The notes under the pieces were generated by a model that was not told the origin of the DNA, ran no database searches, and was given only the letters and a program-made list of their open reading frames with translations. This document shows positions 1 through 7,980 of a stretch of DNA of 64,000 bases, in pieces. The DNA lies in NCBI GenBank assembly GCA_964593065.1, contig CAZQGO010000004.1, positions 62,001-126,000 on the forward strand. The letters run 5' to 3'. The stretch is from CAZQGO01 sp964593065 (lineage in GTDB: Bacteria > Oederibacteriota > JAAXVQ01). A program made the translations under genes and the position numbers. Every line of letters starts with the position of its first letter. Position 1 is the first letter of the stretch.

Positions 1-1336
1 CGGAAATGTGTTCCACCTGGGTGAATTGCTGTCCCACCGCCTGGGCGACCTCGTTGGAGGTGGCGGAAATCTGTTGTGAGGAAGCGCTGATCTGGCCGGT
101 CTTCTGCGACAAATCCTTGGCCAGACCTAAAACCGTTTGCGCCGTGGCATTGATTTTGACCATGAGGGTATGGAGCGCCTTTTTCATGAGGTTCATCAGA
201 TTGGCGATGGCTCCAATCTCATCCTCGCTCAGCAGCTGCACGCGCGCGGTCAGGTCCCCGGCCGCAATTTCCTTGACCGGCGGGATGATCGAGCGCAAGG
301 ATCTCATTATTTCGGCGGAGAACAGGAAAGCCAAAAGGGCCGCCAGGACCAAAGTGATCGCGACCGTCAGCGCGAGAACATGAAGATATTCCCTGGCAAA
401 GTCTTTCAAGCCCGCCACAGGATAAACGGCGCCGATGGAGTAGCGGGGATGCAGATGTTCGGAGACCAGCAGAAGATGATCCCTTCCCGGGGGTTTTCTG
501 CCCCGTAAAACCTCCCGGGAGAAATTCCCGGGGTTATGGATGATCTGGGCTGTCTGCTTGTCGATCAGGTAGACTGCCCCACCCTGTCCGATGCGCAGGC
601 CGGTAAGCTTCGGCTCCAGCCGGTCCGCGCCTTGGACATCCGACCCGGCGGGCAGGAACCGTCCGACCGCAGCCAGGGTGTCCGACACCTGGGCGCTCGT
701 CGCCGCGGTCAATATTTTTCGGCCGATCAAAAAAGACCCCAGCCCACCCAACATCACGCCGAATACTGCGATGGCCAGTGTGGCGGCAATCATTTTTGCG
801 CGAATGCCGAAAATGGCAGCTGTTTTTTCGAAAGAAACGTTTGTCGCCTGGTTTTGCAGTCGTTGCCGCAGAGGCCCGAGAACCAGCTTGGAAAAATAGA
901 AGAACGAGGGGATGAGCAGGCTCGCGATCATGACGGCGGCGAGATTCAGGAAGATAAAATCGTTCCAGGACAGCAGGTTGCGGGTTATGGCCGCCGAGAG
1001 AAAGGCCAGCTCGCAGCCTGCAAACCAAACCAGCAGAAAGCACAAGGCGGCGCGGTAAGGAAAGAGCAGGAGGGCGTCCAGACCCTGTTCGACCACTGCT
1101 GGAGAGCCCGGTTGCGCCTCGCTGTTGAGCCAAGTTTGCACGGGAGAAAATATTTTTTTCAAGACGTAAAAATCAACCAGCAGGGACCCCAGTGCAAATA
1201 CGCCGAACAGCGCCGCGAGAGGCGCCATCGCCGGCGGCGTAACCTGCAGGAGTGCTTGGAAAAACCAAGCCAGGCCGCCCGCTCCCGCCAGCGAAAAGAC
1301 GAGGATGAGAATAAATTGCCGCCAAAAATAAGACAT
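1..1336 (-). CDS. Methyl-accepting chemotaxis protein, C-terminus cut by window edge
   Basis: Membrane chemoreceptor that would signal to CheA/CheW. The reading frame is open from an ATG at 1336 (GGGAG ribosome site about 7 bases upstream) to the window edge, giving 445 codons without the C-terminal signalling tip. The translation begins MSYFWRQFILILVFSL. It has several hydrophobic segments in its first ~190 residues (about five), an extracytoplasmic stretch (GSDVQGADRLEPKLTG onward), a last membrane span (LALTVAITLVLAALLAFLF), a HAMP-like region (VKEIAAGDLTARVQLLSEDE) and the start of the methylated helical bundle (GQISASSQQISATSNEVAQA). The multi-span N-terminus is more complex than the usual two-span receptor. 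The family call is firm; the ligand is unknown. Confidence 0.9.
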   Translation of the reverse strand, partial: MSYFWRQFILILVFSLAGAGGLAWFFQALLQVTPPAMAPLAALFGVFALGSLLVDFYVLKKIFSPVQTWLNSEAQPGSPAVVEQGLDALLLFPYRAALCFLLVWFAGCELAFLSAAITRNLLSWNDFIFLNLAAVMIASLLIPSFFYFSKLVLGPLRQRLQNQATNVSFEKTAAIFGIRAKMIAATLAIAVFGVMLGGLGSFLIGRKILTAATSAQVSDTLAAVGRFLPAGSDVQGADRLEPKLTGLRIGQGGAVYLIDKQTAQIIHNPGNFSREVLRGRKPPGRDHLLLVSEHLHPRYSIGAVYPVAGLKDFAREYLHVLALTVAITLVLAALLAFLFSAEIMRSLRSIIPPVKEIAAGDLTARVQLLSEDEIGAIANLMNLMKKALHTLMVKINATAQTVLGLAKDLSQKTGQISASSQQISATSNEVAQAVGQQFTQVEHIS

Positions 1337-1632
1337 GGATTCTCCCAGCGTGATCCCGGTCCGAACGATACGGAAACCCGGCAAAGCGGCTCCGCGGGTC
1401 GGCATCGCCAGCCGAAAGGTCCAAGGCGAATTCATCGCGAGGCAGGCGGGGGCCGTACTCGGGAGGAGGGCGCACACTTCCCGGAGATGTGTCACGAGGG
1501 ATTTTGGATTTGAGCCTGCGGGCGCCAAGTCCCCTGAAAACCACACAGGTTCTTTCCCCGCTCCAGCCCCGAATCCCTGCCGGATTCTGCCGCGGCCACT
1601 TCAGACCCTGCGAAGACTTGGCCCGGTGGATG
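1337..1632. other. Intergenic region, no gene seen
   Basis: About 300 bases between the chemoreceptor start and the yebC stop. Short frames here have no ribosome site and no recognisable product. I see no RNA gene and no clear hairpin followed by a T run. Confidence 0.5.
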
Positions 1633-2391
1633 TCACTCCGGATTGCCCTTGAGTTTTTCCATCAAATCATCATCAATATCAAAATTGGCGTGCACCTTTT
1701 GGACGTCTTCCATATCGTCCAAGCCATCCAAGAGTTTCAGCAGCTGTTCGGCCTGTTTTCCTTCCACGCTGACGTAGTTTGAAGGCACGAGCGTGATTTC
1801 GGCCGAATCGGGTTCCACCTTGGTCTTGATCTGGTTTTGCACTTGCTCAAATTCGTTCGGATTGACCGTGACCGTATACGTATCCGGATCATCCGTCTGA
1901 ATATCTTCGGCCCCCGCTTCCAGGGCCAAATCCATCAGTTCCTCTTCCCCGATCAGCGATTTTTTAACAGTAACCAAGCCTTTTTTATTGAACATCCAGG
2001 ATACGCTGCCCGGTTCACCGAGATTGCCCCCGTGTTTGGAGAAAGTCGAGCGGATGTCGGAGGCCGTCCGATTTTTATTGTCGGTCGTCGCCTCGACCAG
2101 GATGGCCACACCTCCGGGTCCGTAGCCTTCGTAGACGATGTCTTCCAAGGTTTCCGAAGCAAGTTCACCCGTGCCCTTCATGATGGCCTTTTTGATGTTG
2201 TCGGCCGGCATATTCACGGCTTTGGCCGCCAAGATGGCCGTGCGTAAACGAGCATTGAGATTGGGATCTCCCCCTCCCTGCTTGGCGGCAGAGATGATTT
2301 CGCGCGTCACCTTCGTAAAAGCCTGACCCCGTTTGGCGTCCACAGCGGCCTTGGCGCGTTTGATCGTCGCCCATTTTGAATGCCCAGACAT
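1633..2391 (-). CDS. yebC: YebC/PmpR family regulatory protein
   Basis: Family of cytosolic proteins described as transcriptional regulators and, in some members, as translation factors relieving ribosome stalling. The 252-residue product has the family N-terminus (MSGHSKWATIKRAKAAVDAK), the GGGDPNLNARLRTAI segment, and the GYGPGGVAILVEATTDNKNR core. I chose the ATG at 2391 because it gives the standard MSGHSKW start and has GGAGG six bases upstream; an ATG 15 bases further up lacks this. In many bacteria yebC precedes ruvCAB and queA-tgt; here queA and tgt are in the same window but ruvCAB is not. A promoter lies at 2421-2448. Confidence 0.95.
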   Translation of the reverse strand: MSGHSKWATIKRAKAAVDAKRGQAFTKVTREIISAAKQGGGDPNLNARLRTAILAAKAVNMPADNIKKAIMKGTGELASETLEDIVYEGYGPGGVAILVEATTDNKNRTASDIRSTFSKHGGNLGEPGSVSWMFNKKGLVTVKKSLIGEEELMDLALEAGAEDIQTDDPDTYTVTVNPNEFEQVQNQIKTKVEPDSAEITLVPSNYVSVEGKQAEQLLKLLDGLDDMEDVQKVHANFDIDDDLMEKLKGNPE

Positions 2392-2420
2392 GAAAACCTC
2401 CGGCAATAAAGTTTAGGCAA

Positions 2421-2448
2421 ATTATACTTTTTTACCTTTATTTGTAAA
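2421..2448 (-). promoter_or_regulatory. Sigma70-type promoter for yebC
   Basis: On the minus strand TTTACA is followed by a 16-base spacer and a perfect TATAAT. It lies about 30 bases upstream of the yebC start and is divergent from the RHH/PilZ promoter about 60 bases away. Confidence 0.65.
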
Positions 2449-2507
2449 GGAAAATCGCCTGAGACCGCAATCGACCGGAGAATATTTTCCGGCCATAAAC
2501 AATTTGT

Positions 2508-2536
2508 TTGACAGTTTTGGTAATATATTATATTAT
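2508..2536 (+). promoter_or_regulatory. Strong sigma70-type promoter for the RHH-PilZ pair
   Basis: A perfect TTGACA at 2508-2513, 17-base spacer and TATTAT at 2531-2536. The start of transcription would fall within the AT-rich imperfect palindrome at 2521-2550, so a repressor bound there would block it. Confidence 0.75.
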
Positions 2537-2550
2537 TATATATGATATTA
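2521..2550. promoter_or_regulatory. AT-rich imperfect palindrome, candidate operator
   Basis: A pure A/T run with one G, beginning TAATAT and ending ATATTA, overlapping the -10 box and the expected start site. The first gene downstream encodes a small ribbon-helix-helix protein. Such proteins often repress their own promoters through short inverted repeats, so autoregulation is a reasonable inference but is not shown. Confidence 0.4.
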
Positions 2551-2564
2551 GGAGGAAAACGAGT

Positions 2565-2759
2565 ATGATTATCAATTTTTACATTCCCCCAAAGGAAAAA
2601 AGCCTCATTGAAGGGATTAGAAAGGTCTCGGAGCAGAAAAGAAGGAGTTTCAGCTATATTATCCGGGAAGCTTTGGAGTTCTACCTATACGACAGTTCTC
2701 CGGGAGGAGAAAAAACATCAAAAAGGAGGGTGTCCAGTGAACCAAAAACGCATGAATGA
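2565..2759 (+). CDS. Small ribbon-helix-helix (CopG/Arc-like) protein
   Basis: A 64-residue protein. The N-terminus reads as a beta strand followed by two helices (MIINFYIPPKEKSLIEGI, then RRSFSYIIREALEFYLYD), the pattern of ribbon-helix-helix DNA-binding proteins. The start at 2565 has a GGAGG nine bases upstream; an upstream in-frame start lies inside the promoter and is rejected. Its last 23 bases overlap the start of the PilZ gene, so the two are probably translationally coupled. It is likely a local transcription regulator, possibly of its own promoter. Family assignment rests on length and secondary-structure pattern only. Confidence 0.65.
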   Translation: MIINFYIPPKEKSLIEGIRKVSEQKRRSFSYIIREALEFYLYDSSPGGEKTSKRRVSSEPKTHE

Positions 2760-3102
2760 AAGAATTCAAGTGAACTTGCCCATCACCTGTACCTTGACCG
2801 ATAATACAACTTCGAGGAATTTATCGGGTCAAATAGACGATCTCAGCATTGCGGGCATGAAGATTTCACTGCCCTTGTTAAAAATGAAAGCCAAAATCCT
2901 TGATTTCGTATTGGAACTTCCCCACCCTTTCAGCCGTATTAAAGGCAATGCTGAAATCCAATGGCAGCGATGGGATTCAGCGAAAAACCGTATGACCTGC
3001 GGCCTTAAATTATCTCCCATGCGCATCGAGCATTTAACCGAAATTGATACGATCGTCCAGGAAGTTCAAGCGGACGGCGGAAAAGTGAAACACTCCGGTT
3101 AG
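2737..3102 (+). CDS. PilZ domain protein, likely c-di-GMP receptor
   Basis: A 121-residue single-domain protein. It has both c-di-GMP binding elements of the PilZ family: an RxxxR near the N-terminus (RMNER) and a D-x-S-x-x-G (DLSIAG). The start is a GTG at 2737 with a near-perfect AAGGAGG six bases upstream; the ATG codons nearby have no such site. The gene starts within the RHH frame and shares its promoter. A strong hairpin terminator follows directly. It is a paralogue of the next PilZ gene (both have LPITCT, a GMK after the second motif, and RIKGN). The output is unknown. Confidence 0.85.
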   Translation: MNQKRMNERIQVNLPITCTLTDNTTSRNLSGQIDDLSIAGMKISLPLLKMKAKILDFVLELPHPFSRIKGNAEIQWQRWDSAKNRMTCGLKLSPMRIEHLTEIDTIVQEVQADGGKVKHSG

Positions 3103-3140
3103 GCGACCACCGTGACGGTGGTTGCGCGAGATTTTTTTTT
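3103..3140 (+). terminator. Intrinsic terminator after the first PilZ gene
   Basis: A ten-base-pair stem (GCGACCACCG-type arm with one G-T pair, loop TGA) pairs 3103-3112 with 3116-3125 and is followed by nine T residues at 3132-3140. It begins at the stop codon, so the second PilZ gene needs its own promoter. Confidence 0.85.
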
Positions 3141-3166
3141 GTTTTTCGCCTATTCGGCGGTACAAT
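3139..3166 (+). promoter_or_regulatory. Possible promoter for the second PilZ gene
   Basis: TTGTTT, a 16-base spacer and TACAAT at 3161-3166, just after the terminator and 44 bases upstream of the ATG. The -35 box overlaps the terminator T run, so the call is tentative. Confidence 0.4.
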
Positions 3167-3209
3167 ACGGGCCCGGTTCTTCGGCATTCCAGCACAACGG
3201 GTGGATACG

Positions 3210-3587
3210 ATGGAACAACGTCGTAAATACGCACGTTTCAAGGTGGATCTGCCTATTACCTGCACGGTCGTGGATCCGCGGCATTATCGCACCCTTTCCA
3301 CACCCGGCCAGGTTCAGGATTTATGCCTGAAAGGAATGAAAGTCCATCTGCCGGGGGGGCTGATTGTTCGCGAGACGGCAGCCATTCACTACGTGCTGGA
3401 TTTGCCTAAGCCGTATACCCGGATTAAGGGCAACGGTAAAATACGATGGACGCATTGGGATGAAAAGAAGGATTACACGCTGTTCGGCATGGAAACCTAT
3501 TTTTGGTCCCATGCCCACCGTGCTCATCTGGAAGCCTTGCTGCGCGAACTCGCCGAGTCTTCGTCAAAATCCAAGGACCCGATGTAA
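3210..3587 (+). CDS. Second PilZ domain protein
   Basis: A 125-residue single-domain protein. It has a good RxxxR (RKYAR) but the second element reads DLCLKG, with Cys where the family has Ser. The core resembles the upstream PilZ protein (VDLPITCT, GMKVHLP, RIKGNGKIRWTHWD). I prefer the ATG at 3210 (GGGTGG five bases upstream) to the in-frame GTG at 3201. The gene ends 8 bases from the convergent stop at 3596. With a GGDEF diguanylate cyclase about 11 kb away, c-di-GMP is the likely ligand, though the Ser-to-Cys change may alter affinity. Confidence 0.8.
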   Translation: MEQRRKYARFKVDLPITCTVVDPRHYRTLSTPGQVQDLCLKGMKVHLPGGLIVRETAAIHYVLDLPKPYTRIKGNGKIRWTHWDEKKDYTLFGMETYFWSHAHRAHLEALLRELAESSSKSKDPM

Positions 3588-3595
3588 CCCGGTTT

Positions 3596-5302
3596 TCAGA
3601 AGTTGCGTTGGTCCGTGCTGAAGGCCAGATCCTGCAGCCGCAGAGGAGAAGAATCAGTCACGGGGTAAAAAACGGCTTGCCAGGCCTCGGTGCGTTCCGG
3701 TTCCTCGCCTGTCGGAATTCTCACCAAGACTTCCAGCCCGCGAATTTGCTCGCATGAATCCGTCAGGAACACGCGTAAATCTGCCGTGGCGCCCTGCGGA
3801 CAGAGTCCGTAACCCAAGCCTGCCAGGAAGTCGGGATCCTCGATTTGCTGATAATCCAAAACCCGGTAGATCTGGTCTCCGGCAACTGGTTCCAGTTCCA
3901 AGACGTTTTGCGGTGGTTTTTTGGTTATGAAATCGATCAATGCGGTCAGCGCATCGCCGGCACTGACCCGATCCACGAGGGACCGGGTACGAATCGGGGT
4001 CCAGGCCCCACCCGGGAGTGAACGAAAAAATGTGCCCGTCCCATCGTGGAACCAAACCTGCTGCTCGCTTCCAACCTGGCGCCAGCAGAAATATTTCCCG
4101 CCCGGCTCATTGACCCAGACCATTTCCAGCGCGCGGTCCCGGAGACTCCAGCGCAGGGACCTGTCCCGGCGCTCTCCGCAGGTGTAGATTTCCCATCGGG
4201 CGGGGATGTTCAGATTCCGGCGGCACTGGAGGACCCGTTCCGCTTTCCCTGCAGTGGTGATGGTTCGCAGGCGGGCCTGTCGTTTCCGTTCGGCAAAATC
4301 CTGCCAGGCCAGGAAACCTTCCAGCCGAAAACCCAACAGGGGGTTGCGCCGCTTTAATTCATGCAGGCATTCTTCCGCCTCGCCGGTGCGGCCCGCGAGG
4401 CCCTGCAGCGCGCCTCGGAAGTAGAGCCAACGGTCGTTGCCTTTCCAGGCTTTTTGCACCAGCGGCTGCAAACTGCTTCCGGCCGCCGCATCTCCACTCT
4501 GCAAAACCAGCCTCGCCATTTCCGCCAATAAACCGCTCGCCGCCGGCGTATCCGCTTCCGTAGTGAGATATCGAATAACGGCGTCACGGACGAGCCCATG
4601 ATTGCGACTGTACGCGATTACGTGTTGATAAACAGAACTCCACAATCGCTGGTCGGTTAACGCCTTCCCCATCGCGTCCGTCGCCGTGGAAGTGACGCCG
4701 GGCCTGGTTTCGGACGCTCCGGGAGGAAATAAGAACGCCAGACTGTCATGGACCACGCGGGTATTTCCCCCCGCAAAGAAACAGGACCATTGTTCGGCAA
4801 GCACTTTCTCATTGGCTGGGGGGGAATCCAGAATGGCCAACACCGGGGGGGAAGGCTGGTTCGCCTGCTCCAGGAGGACCTGGCGGTCATCCTCCGGCTC
4901 CGCCAGGGCCCAGGAGTTCAGCTTGGCGGATACCCGTTCATCCTTGGCGCGGCGGAATATCTCCAGTAACATTTCGCGCCCAGGCCAATCCGAGCGTCCG
5001 TAAAGCTTTTCGGCTGCGCGCCAAACCTCGGGATGGTCAACCGCGAGGACCGCAAAAAACCGCGCCTGGGCGGAGATCCAAGGCATTGCTTCCGGGCCTT
5101 CGCCGCCCGGAGTCCGTCCGGTCTCAGCCGTCCCGACGAAATACTCCAGAGCTTCAGGAATATTCCGCGGCTTGGGACGGCGGTAATAATTAAAATAGAA
5201 ATCCGCATATTCACTCTCGGACATACCCGCCCGGCATGGGACGGCCGGCAACATCCCCGAGGCCGCCAGCAAGACCAATAACACCCATCGAACGTTCCGC
5301 AT
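3596..5302 (-). CDS. Secreted hypothetical protein with helical-repeat N-half
   Basis: I do not recognise this 568-residue protein. It starts with a clear signal peptide (VRWVLLVLLAASGMLPAVPCRA). The first ~320 residues are helical, with repeat-like segments (YLTTEADTPAASGLLAEMARL, AGRTGEAEECLHELKRR) resembling a TPR or alpha-solenoid region. The C-terminal ~200 residues look beta-rich (EMVWVNEPGGKYFCWRQVGSE, QQVWFHDGTGTFF, LEVLVRIPTG). It follows yajC at 196 bases, where secD-secF often sits. A role in the periplasm or outer membrane is an inference from the signal peptide. Confidence 0.75.
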   Translation of the reverse strand: MRNVRWVLLVLLAASGMLPAVPCRAGMSESEYADFYFNYYRRPKPRNIPEALEYFVGTAETGRTPGGEGPEAMPWISAQARFFAVLAVDHPEVWRAAEKLYGRSDWPGREMLLEIFRRAKDERVSAKLNSWALAEPEDDRQVLLEQANQPSPPVLAILDSPPANEKVLAEQWSCFFAGGNTRVVHDSLAFLFPPGASETRPGVTSTATDAMGKALTDQRLWSSVYQHVIAYSRNHGLVRDAVIRYLTTEADTPAASGLLAEMARLVLQSGDAAAGSSLQPLVQKAWKGNDRWLYFRGALQGLAGRTGEAEECLHELKRRNPLLGFRLEGFLAWQDFAERKRQARLRTITTAGKAERVLQCRRNLNIPARWEIYTCGERRDRSLRWSLRDRALEMVWVNEPGGKYFCWRQVGSEQQVWFHDGTGTFFRSLPGGAWTPIRTRSLVDRVSAGDALTALIDFITKKPPQNVLELEPVAGDQIYRVLDYQQIEDPDFLAGLGYGLCPQGATADLRVFLTDSCEQIRGLEVLVRIPTGEEPERTEAWQAVFYPVTDSSPLRLQDLAFSTDQRNF

Positions 5303-5498
5303 GCGAAGTTTCCCGTTTCGATACTTGGATTTCGGAGATCCACGGCAGATTGGTCGGAAAATGCACGGAGTCCATCGGATTGCCCGCCGTTACCAATCAA
5401 CGGCTGCCGCAAACGACGCAGCGGGATCCCGGACACCACACGCGCTTCCGGATCGCGCCAACCGGGCTGAGTCGGTTCTGGTTTTTAGAAGGGTGAAT

Positions 5499-5873
5499 TC
5501 AGCTCCCCTCCGGTTTGGCCGGTCCAGGGGATCGGCGAAGACCGGAGACGGCGGAACGTTGAACCTCAATTTTTACATTTTCGGCTATTTTCAAGTAGAC
5601 CGTATTGTCTTTTTCATTGAACCCGAGGATGGAGCCAAAAATGCCGCTGGAAGTCAGGACTTCGTCGCCCTTTTTCAGGGATTTCAGCAATTCTTGATGC
5701 TGTTTTTGCTGTTTGCGCTGTGGAACGATAAACAAAAGGTAAAACAGCACAAAGATCAAAATTAACGGGAGGAGAGATGTCAAGCCCGCCATGGGCCCTG
5801 CCTGCCCGCCCGCAGCCGCATGGCCTCCGCCACCCGGCGAAGCCGCCATTGCCACCTGCATCCATGTATTCAT
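5499..5873 (-). CDS. yajC: Preprotein translocase subunit YajC
   Basis: A 124-residue single-span inner-membrane protein that works with SecDF-YidC. It has a Gly/Ala-rich N-terminus, one membrane span (LLPLILIFVLFYLLFIVPQ), a basic Gln-rich turn (RKQQKQHQE), and the cytosolic YajC domain (LKKGDEVLTSSGIFGSI). The AGGAGG site six bases before the ATG supports the start. It lies downstream of tgt, the usual order. The secD and secF genes that often follow are not in this window. Confidence 0.95.
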   Translation of the reverse strand: MNTWMQVAMAASPGGGGHAAAGGQAGPMAGLTSLLPLILIFVLFYLLFIVPQRKQQKQHQELLKSLKKGDEVLTSSGIFGSILGFNEKDNTVYLKIAENVKIEVQRSAVSGLRRSPGPAKPEGS

Positions 5874-5938
5874 GCCAGACCTCCTAACGATTCAGCGCTG
5901 CAACGGATTTCCGTGCTGGGGGAAGGCGTCGTCCTGAT

Positions 5939-7066
5939 TCAGACGGAAATTTCCCCCTCCCCATTTGAATATTTTCGGGTAAATTCGAGTTTCGCCGCCT
6001 GAAAATTTCCCGCGACAATGGATTCCCGGATAAAGTTCATCAAATGTAGCATGAACCATACATTGTGTAAAGTGGAAAGTCTGAAGGCGGTTAACTCCTG
6101 CGCATGGAACAAATGCCGCAAATAGGCCCGGCTGTACCGGCTGCACAGGGGACAACGGCACTCCGGATCCGGAGGGCGCGGGTCCTTGGCGCAGGCGGCA
6201 TTTTTCACGACCAGCCGTCCCCGCGATGTAAACAAGGTGCCGTTGCGGGCGATGCGGGTCGGCATGGCACAATCCAGCATATCCACCCCCCAGCCCACGG
6301 CCTCCCACACATCCAGGGGGGTGCCGACTCCCATGAGATAGCGGGGTTTTTCCTCCGGAAGGATCGGGTCCAAGACCTCCAGCATTTCCCACAGCTTGTC
6401 TGAACCCTCCCCCACGGACAGGCCCCCGATGCCGAAGCCGGGAAAATCCAGCTCCGCAATTTGACGGGCTGAGGTCGCGCGGGCCGAGCGGTCCACACCG
6501 CCCTGCACGATGCCGAATAAAACCTGGTCTCCACCCAGGGATGCATGCGCGGCGAGACAACGCCGGGCCCAGGCCGTGGTCCGTTCCACGGCGGCGCGAA
6601 TTTCCCGGGGTTGCGCCGGGTAGCCGACACACTCGTCCAAAGCCATGATGATATCCGCACCCAAGGCATGCTGCAACTGCATGTTGGATTCGGGAGTAAA
6701 ATAATGGCGGGACCCGTCCCAAGGGGAGGAAAACTCCACGCCGGCGGAGGTAATCTTCCTCAGATCGGCCAGGGAAAAAACCTGGAAGCCCCCGGAATCC
6801 GTAATAATCCCCCCCGGCCAGGACATGAAACGGTGCAACCCCTGCGCCCCGGCAATCACGTTTTCCCCGGGGCGCAAATGCAAATGGTATGCGTTGCACA
6901 GAATCATTCCGACGTCCAGGGTTTCCAAATCCTCGGAGCTCAAGGCTTTGACGGTGGCCTGGGTGGCCACGGGCATGAAAACGGGTGTGGCCAGGATTGT
7001 CCCCCTCGGCAACTCCAGCGTGCCCGCCCGCGCCCGTCCGCTGCTATGGGAAATCGCAAACCGCAT
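5939..7066 (-). CDS. tgt: tRNA-guanine transglycosylase
   Basis: Exchanges guanine-34 for preQ1 in tRNAs with GUN anticodons, the insertion step of queuosine synthesis. The 375-residue length is standard. Landmarks are LATPVFMPVATQATVK, the active-site region IITDSGGFQVFSL (catalytic Asp), LDECVGYPA, the second Asp region (DMLDCAMPTRIARNGTLFT) and the C-terminal zinc site (CRCPLC followed by a distant His). I prefer the ATG at 7066; an ATG six bases upstream overlaps the GGAAAGG ribosome site. queA, which acts next, lies 9 kb away with signalling genes between. Confidence 0.97.
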   Translation of the reverse strand: MRFAISHSSGRARAGTLELPRGTILATPVFMPVATQATVKALSSEDLETLDVGMILCNAYHLHLRPGENVIAGAQGLHRFMSWPGGIITDSGGFQVFSLADLRKITSAGVEFSSPWDGSRHYFTPESNMQLQHALGADIIMALDECVGYPAQPREIRAAVERTTAWARRCLAAHASLGGDQVLFGIVQGGVDRSARATSARQIAELDFPGFGIGGLSVGEGSDKLWEMLEVLDPILPEEKPRYLMGVGTPLDVWEAVGWGVDMLDCAMPTRIARNGTLFTSRGRLVVKNAACAKDPRPPDPECRCPLCSRYSRAYLRHLFHAQELTAFRLSTLHNVWFMLHLMNFIRESIVAGNFQAAKLEFTRKYSNGEGEISV

Positions 7067-7097
7067 GTTCATCCTTTCCGTTGCGGGGAGCGAGGGA

Positions 7098-7961
7098 TCA
7101 GAACAACTGGCCTTGGGAGGAAGATCGCTGGACGGATCGGCCTCCGCGCTGCGGCGCCGCCGGATTTGCCGGCAACGGAATACCGAGCAGGTCGGCCATC
7201 TGCCGGGCGTTGGTCACGGCTTGCGACTGCCAGTGATTATTGAAAAACACGAAAGTCGTGGTCACGGTGTCCGCCAGGGATCGGATGGGTTCAACCCAGC
7301 TCTGCAATTCCTGGAGCGAATACAAATAGTCGTAGCGCTCCCAGGGTTGCGCATCCCGCTTGAACCATTTTTCCCGGTTCCGCCCATGAAAGCGGAAATA
7401 TCCCACTTCCCCGGTTGCCGCCACCTTGACCGGCATCAGGCCCTTCAGGGCCGGTTCATCCACAATGACATAATTCAGGGAAGCATCCCGCAAAAAATCG
7501 AATACCTCCGCTTGCATCCAGCTCCGATGGCGGAATTCGACCAGCACCGGAGTGCCTCCGGGCAGGTTGTTTTTTAAATCCAGCAAGTAACCGCGGTTGT
7601 CCAGGGTGTTGACAAACGCATAGGGGAACTGGGCTAAAATGCCTCCCAGGCGCTGCGCATCGGCAAATGGTTTCGTCGCCTCCCGCAATGCCGCGTATTC
7701 CGCCGGGCCGGCATTGCGGTCGTGCGTCATGGAGTGGTGGGCCTTGACCACGAATTGCACGCGTCCCCCGGACTTCCTGACCATGGCCTGGGTGCTGCGC
7801 GCCGTCGGAATGCGGTAATAGGTGGCGTTCATCTCGCAGGCGGAAAACACCTGGGCATAGTAGGCCAGCATCTCGCCGGCCGCCAGGTCGGCGGGATAGA
7901 ATCCTCCCCGCCAGTCCGCATAGGAAAAACCCGAGGTGCCGATGAAAATCATGGCCCGCAT
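7098..7961 (-). CDS. DUF72 (YecE-like) family protein
   Basis: A 287-residue member of the DUF72 family, which has a TIM-barrel fold and no agreed biochemical function. Signature segments are the N-terminal IGTSGFSYADWRG, FSACEMNATYYRIP, LVEFRHRSW (family xExRHxSW), and YFRFHGRN. The product may begin at ATG 7961 or at ATG 7952 (MIFIGTSG, closer to family starts); neither has a clear ribosome site. It follows the histidine kinase gene by 20 bases and may be co-transcribed with the signalling cluster. Confidence 0.9.
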   Translation of the reverse strand: MRAMIFIGTSGFSYADWRGGFYPADLAAGEMLAYYAQVFSACEMNATYYRIPTARSTQAMVRKSGGRVQFVVKAHHSMTHDRNAGPAEYAALREATKPFADAQRLGGILAQFPYAFVNTLDNRGYLLDLKNNLPGGTPVLVEFRHRSWMQAEVFDFLRDASLNYVIVDEPALKGLMPVKVAATGEVGYFRFHGRNREKWFKRDAQPWERYDYLYSLQELQSWVEPIRSLADTVTTTFVFFNNHWQSQAVTNARQMADLLGIPLPANPAAPQRGGRSVQRSSSQGQLF

Positions 7962-7980
7962 CCGCCGTGCAGCCGGCCGC

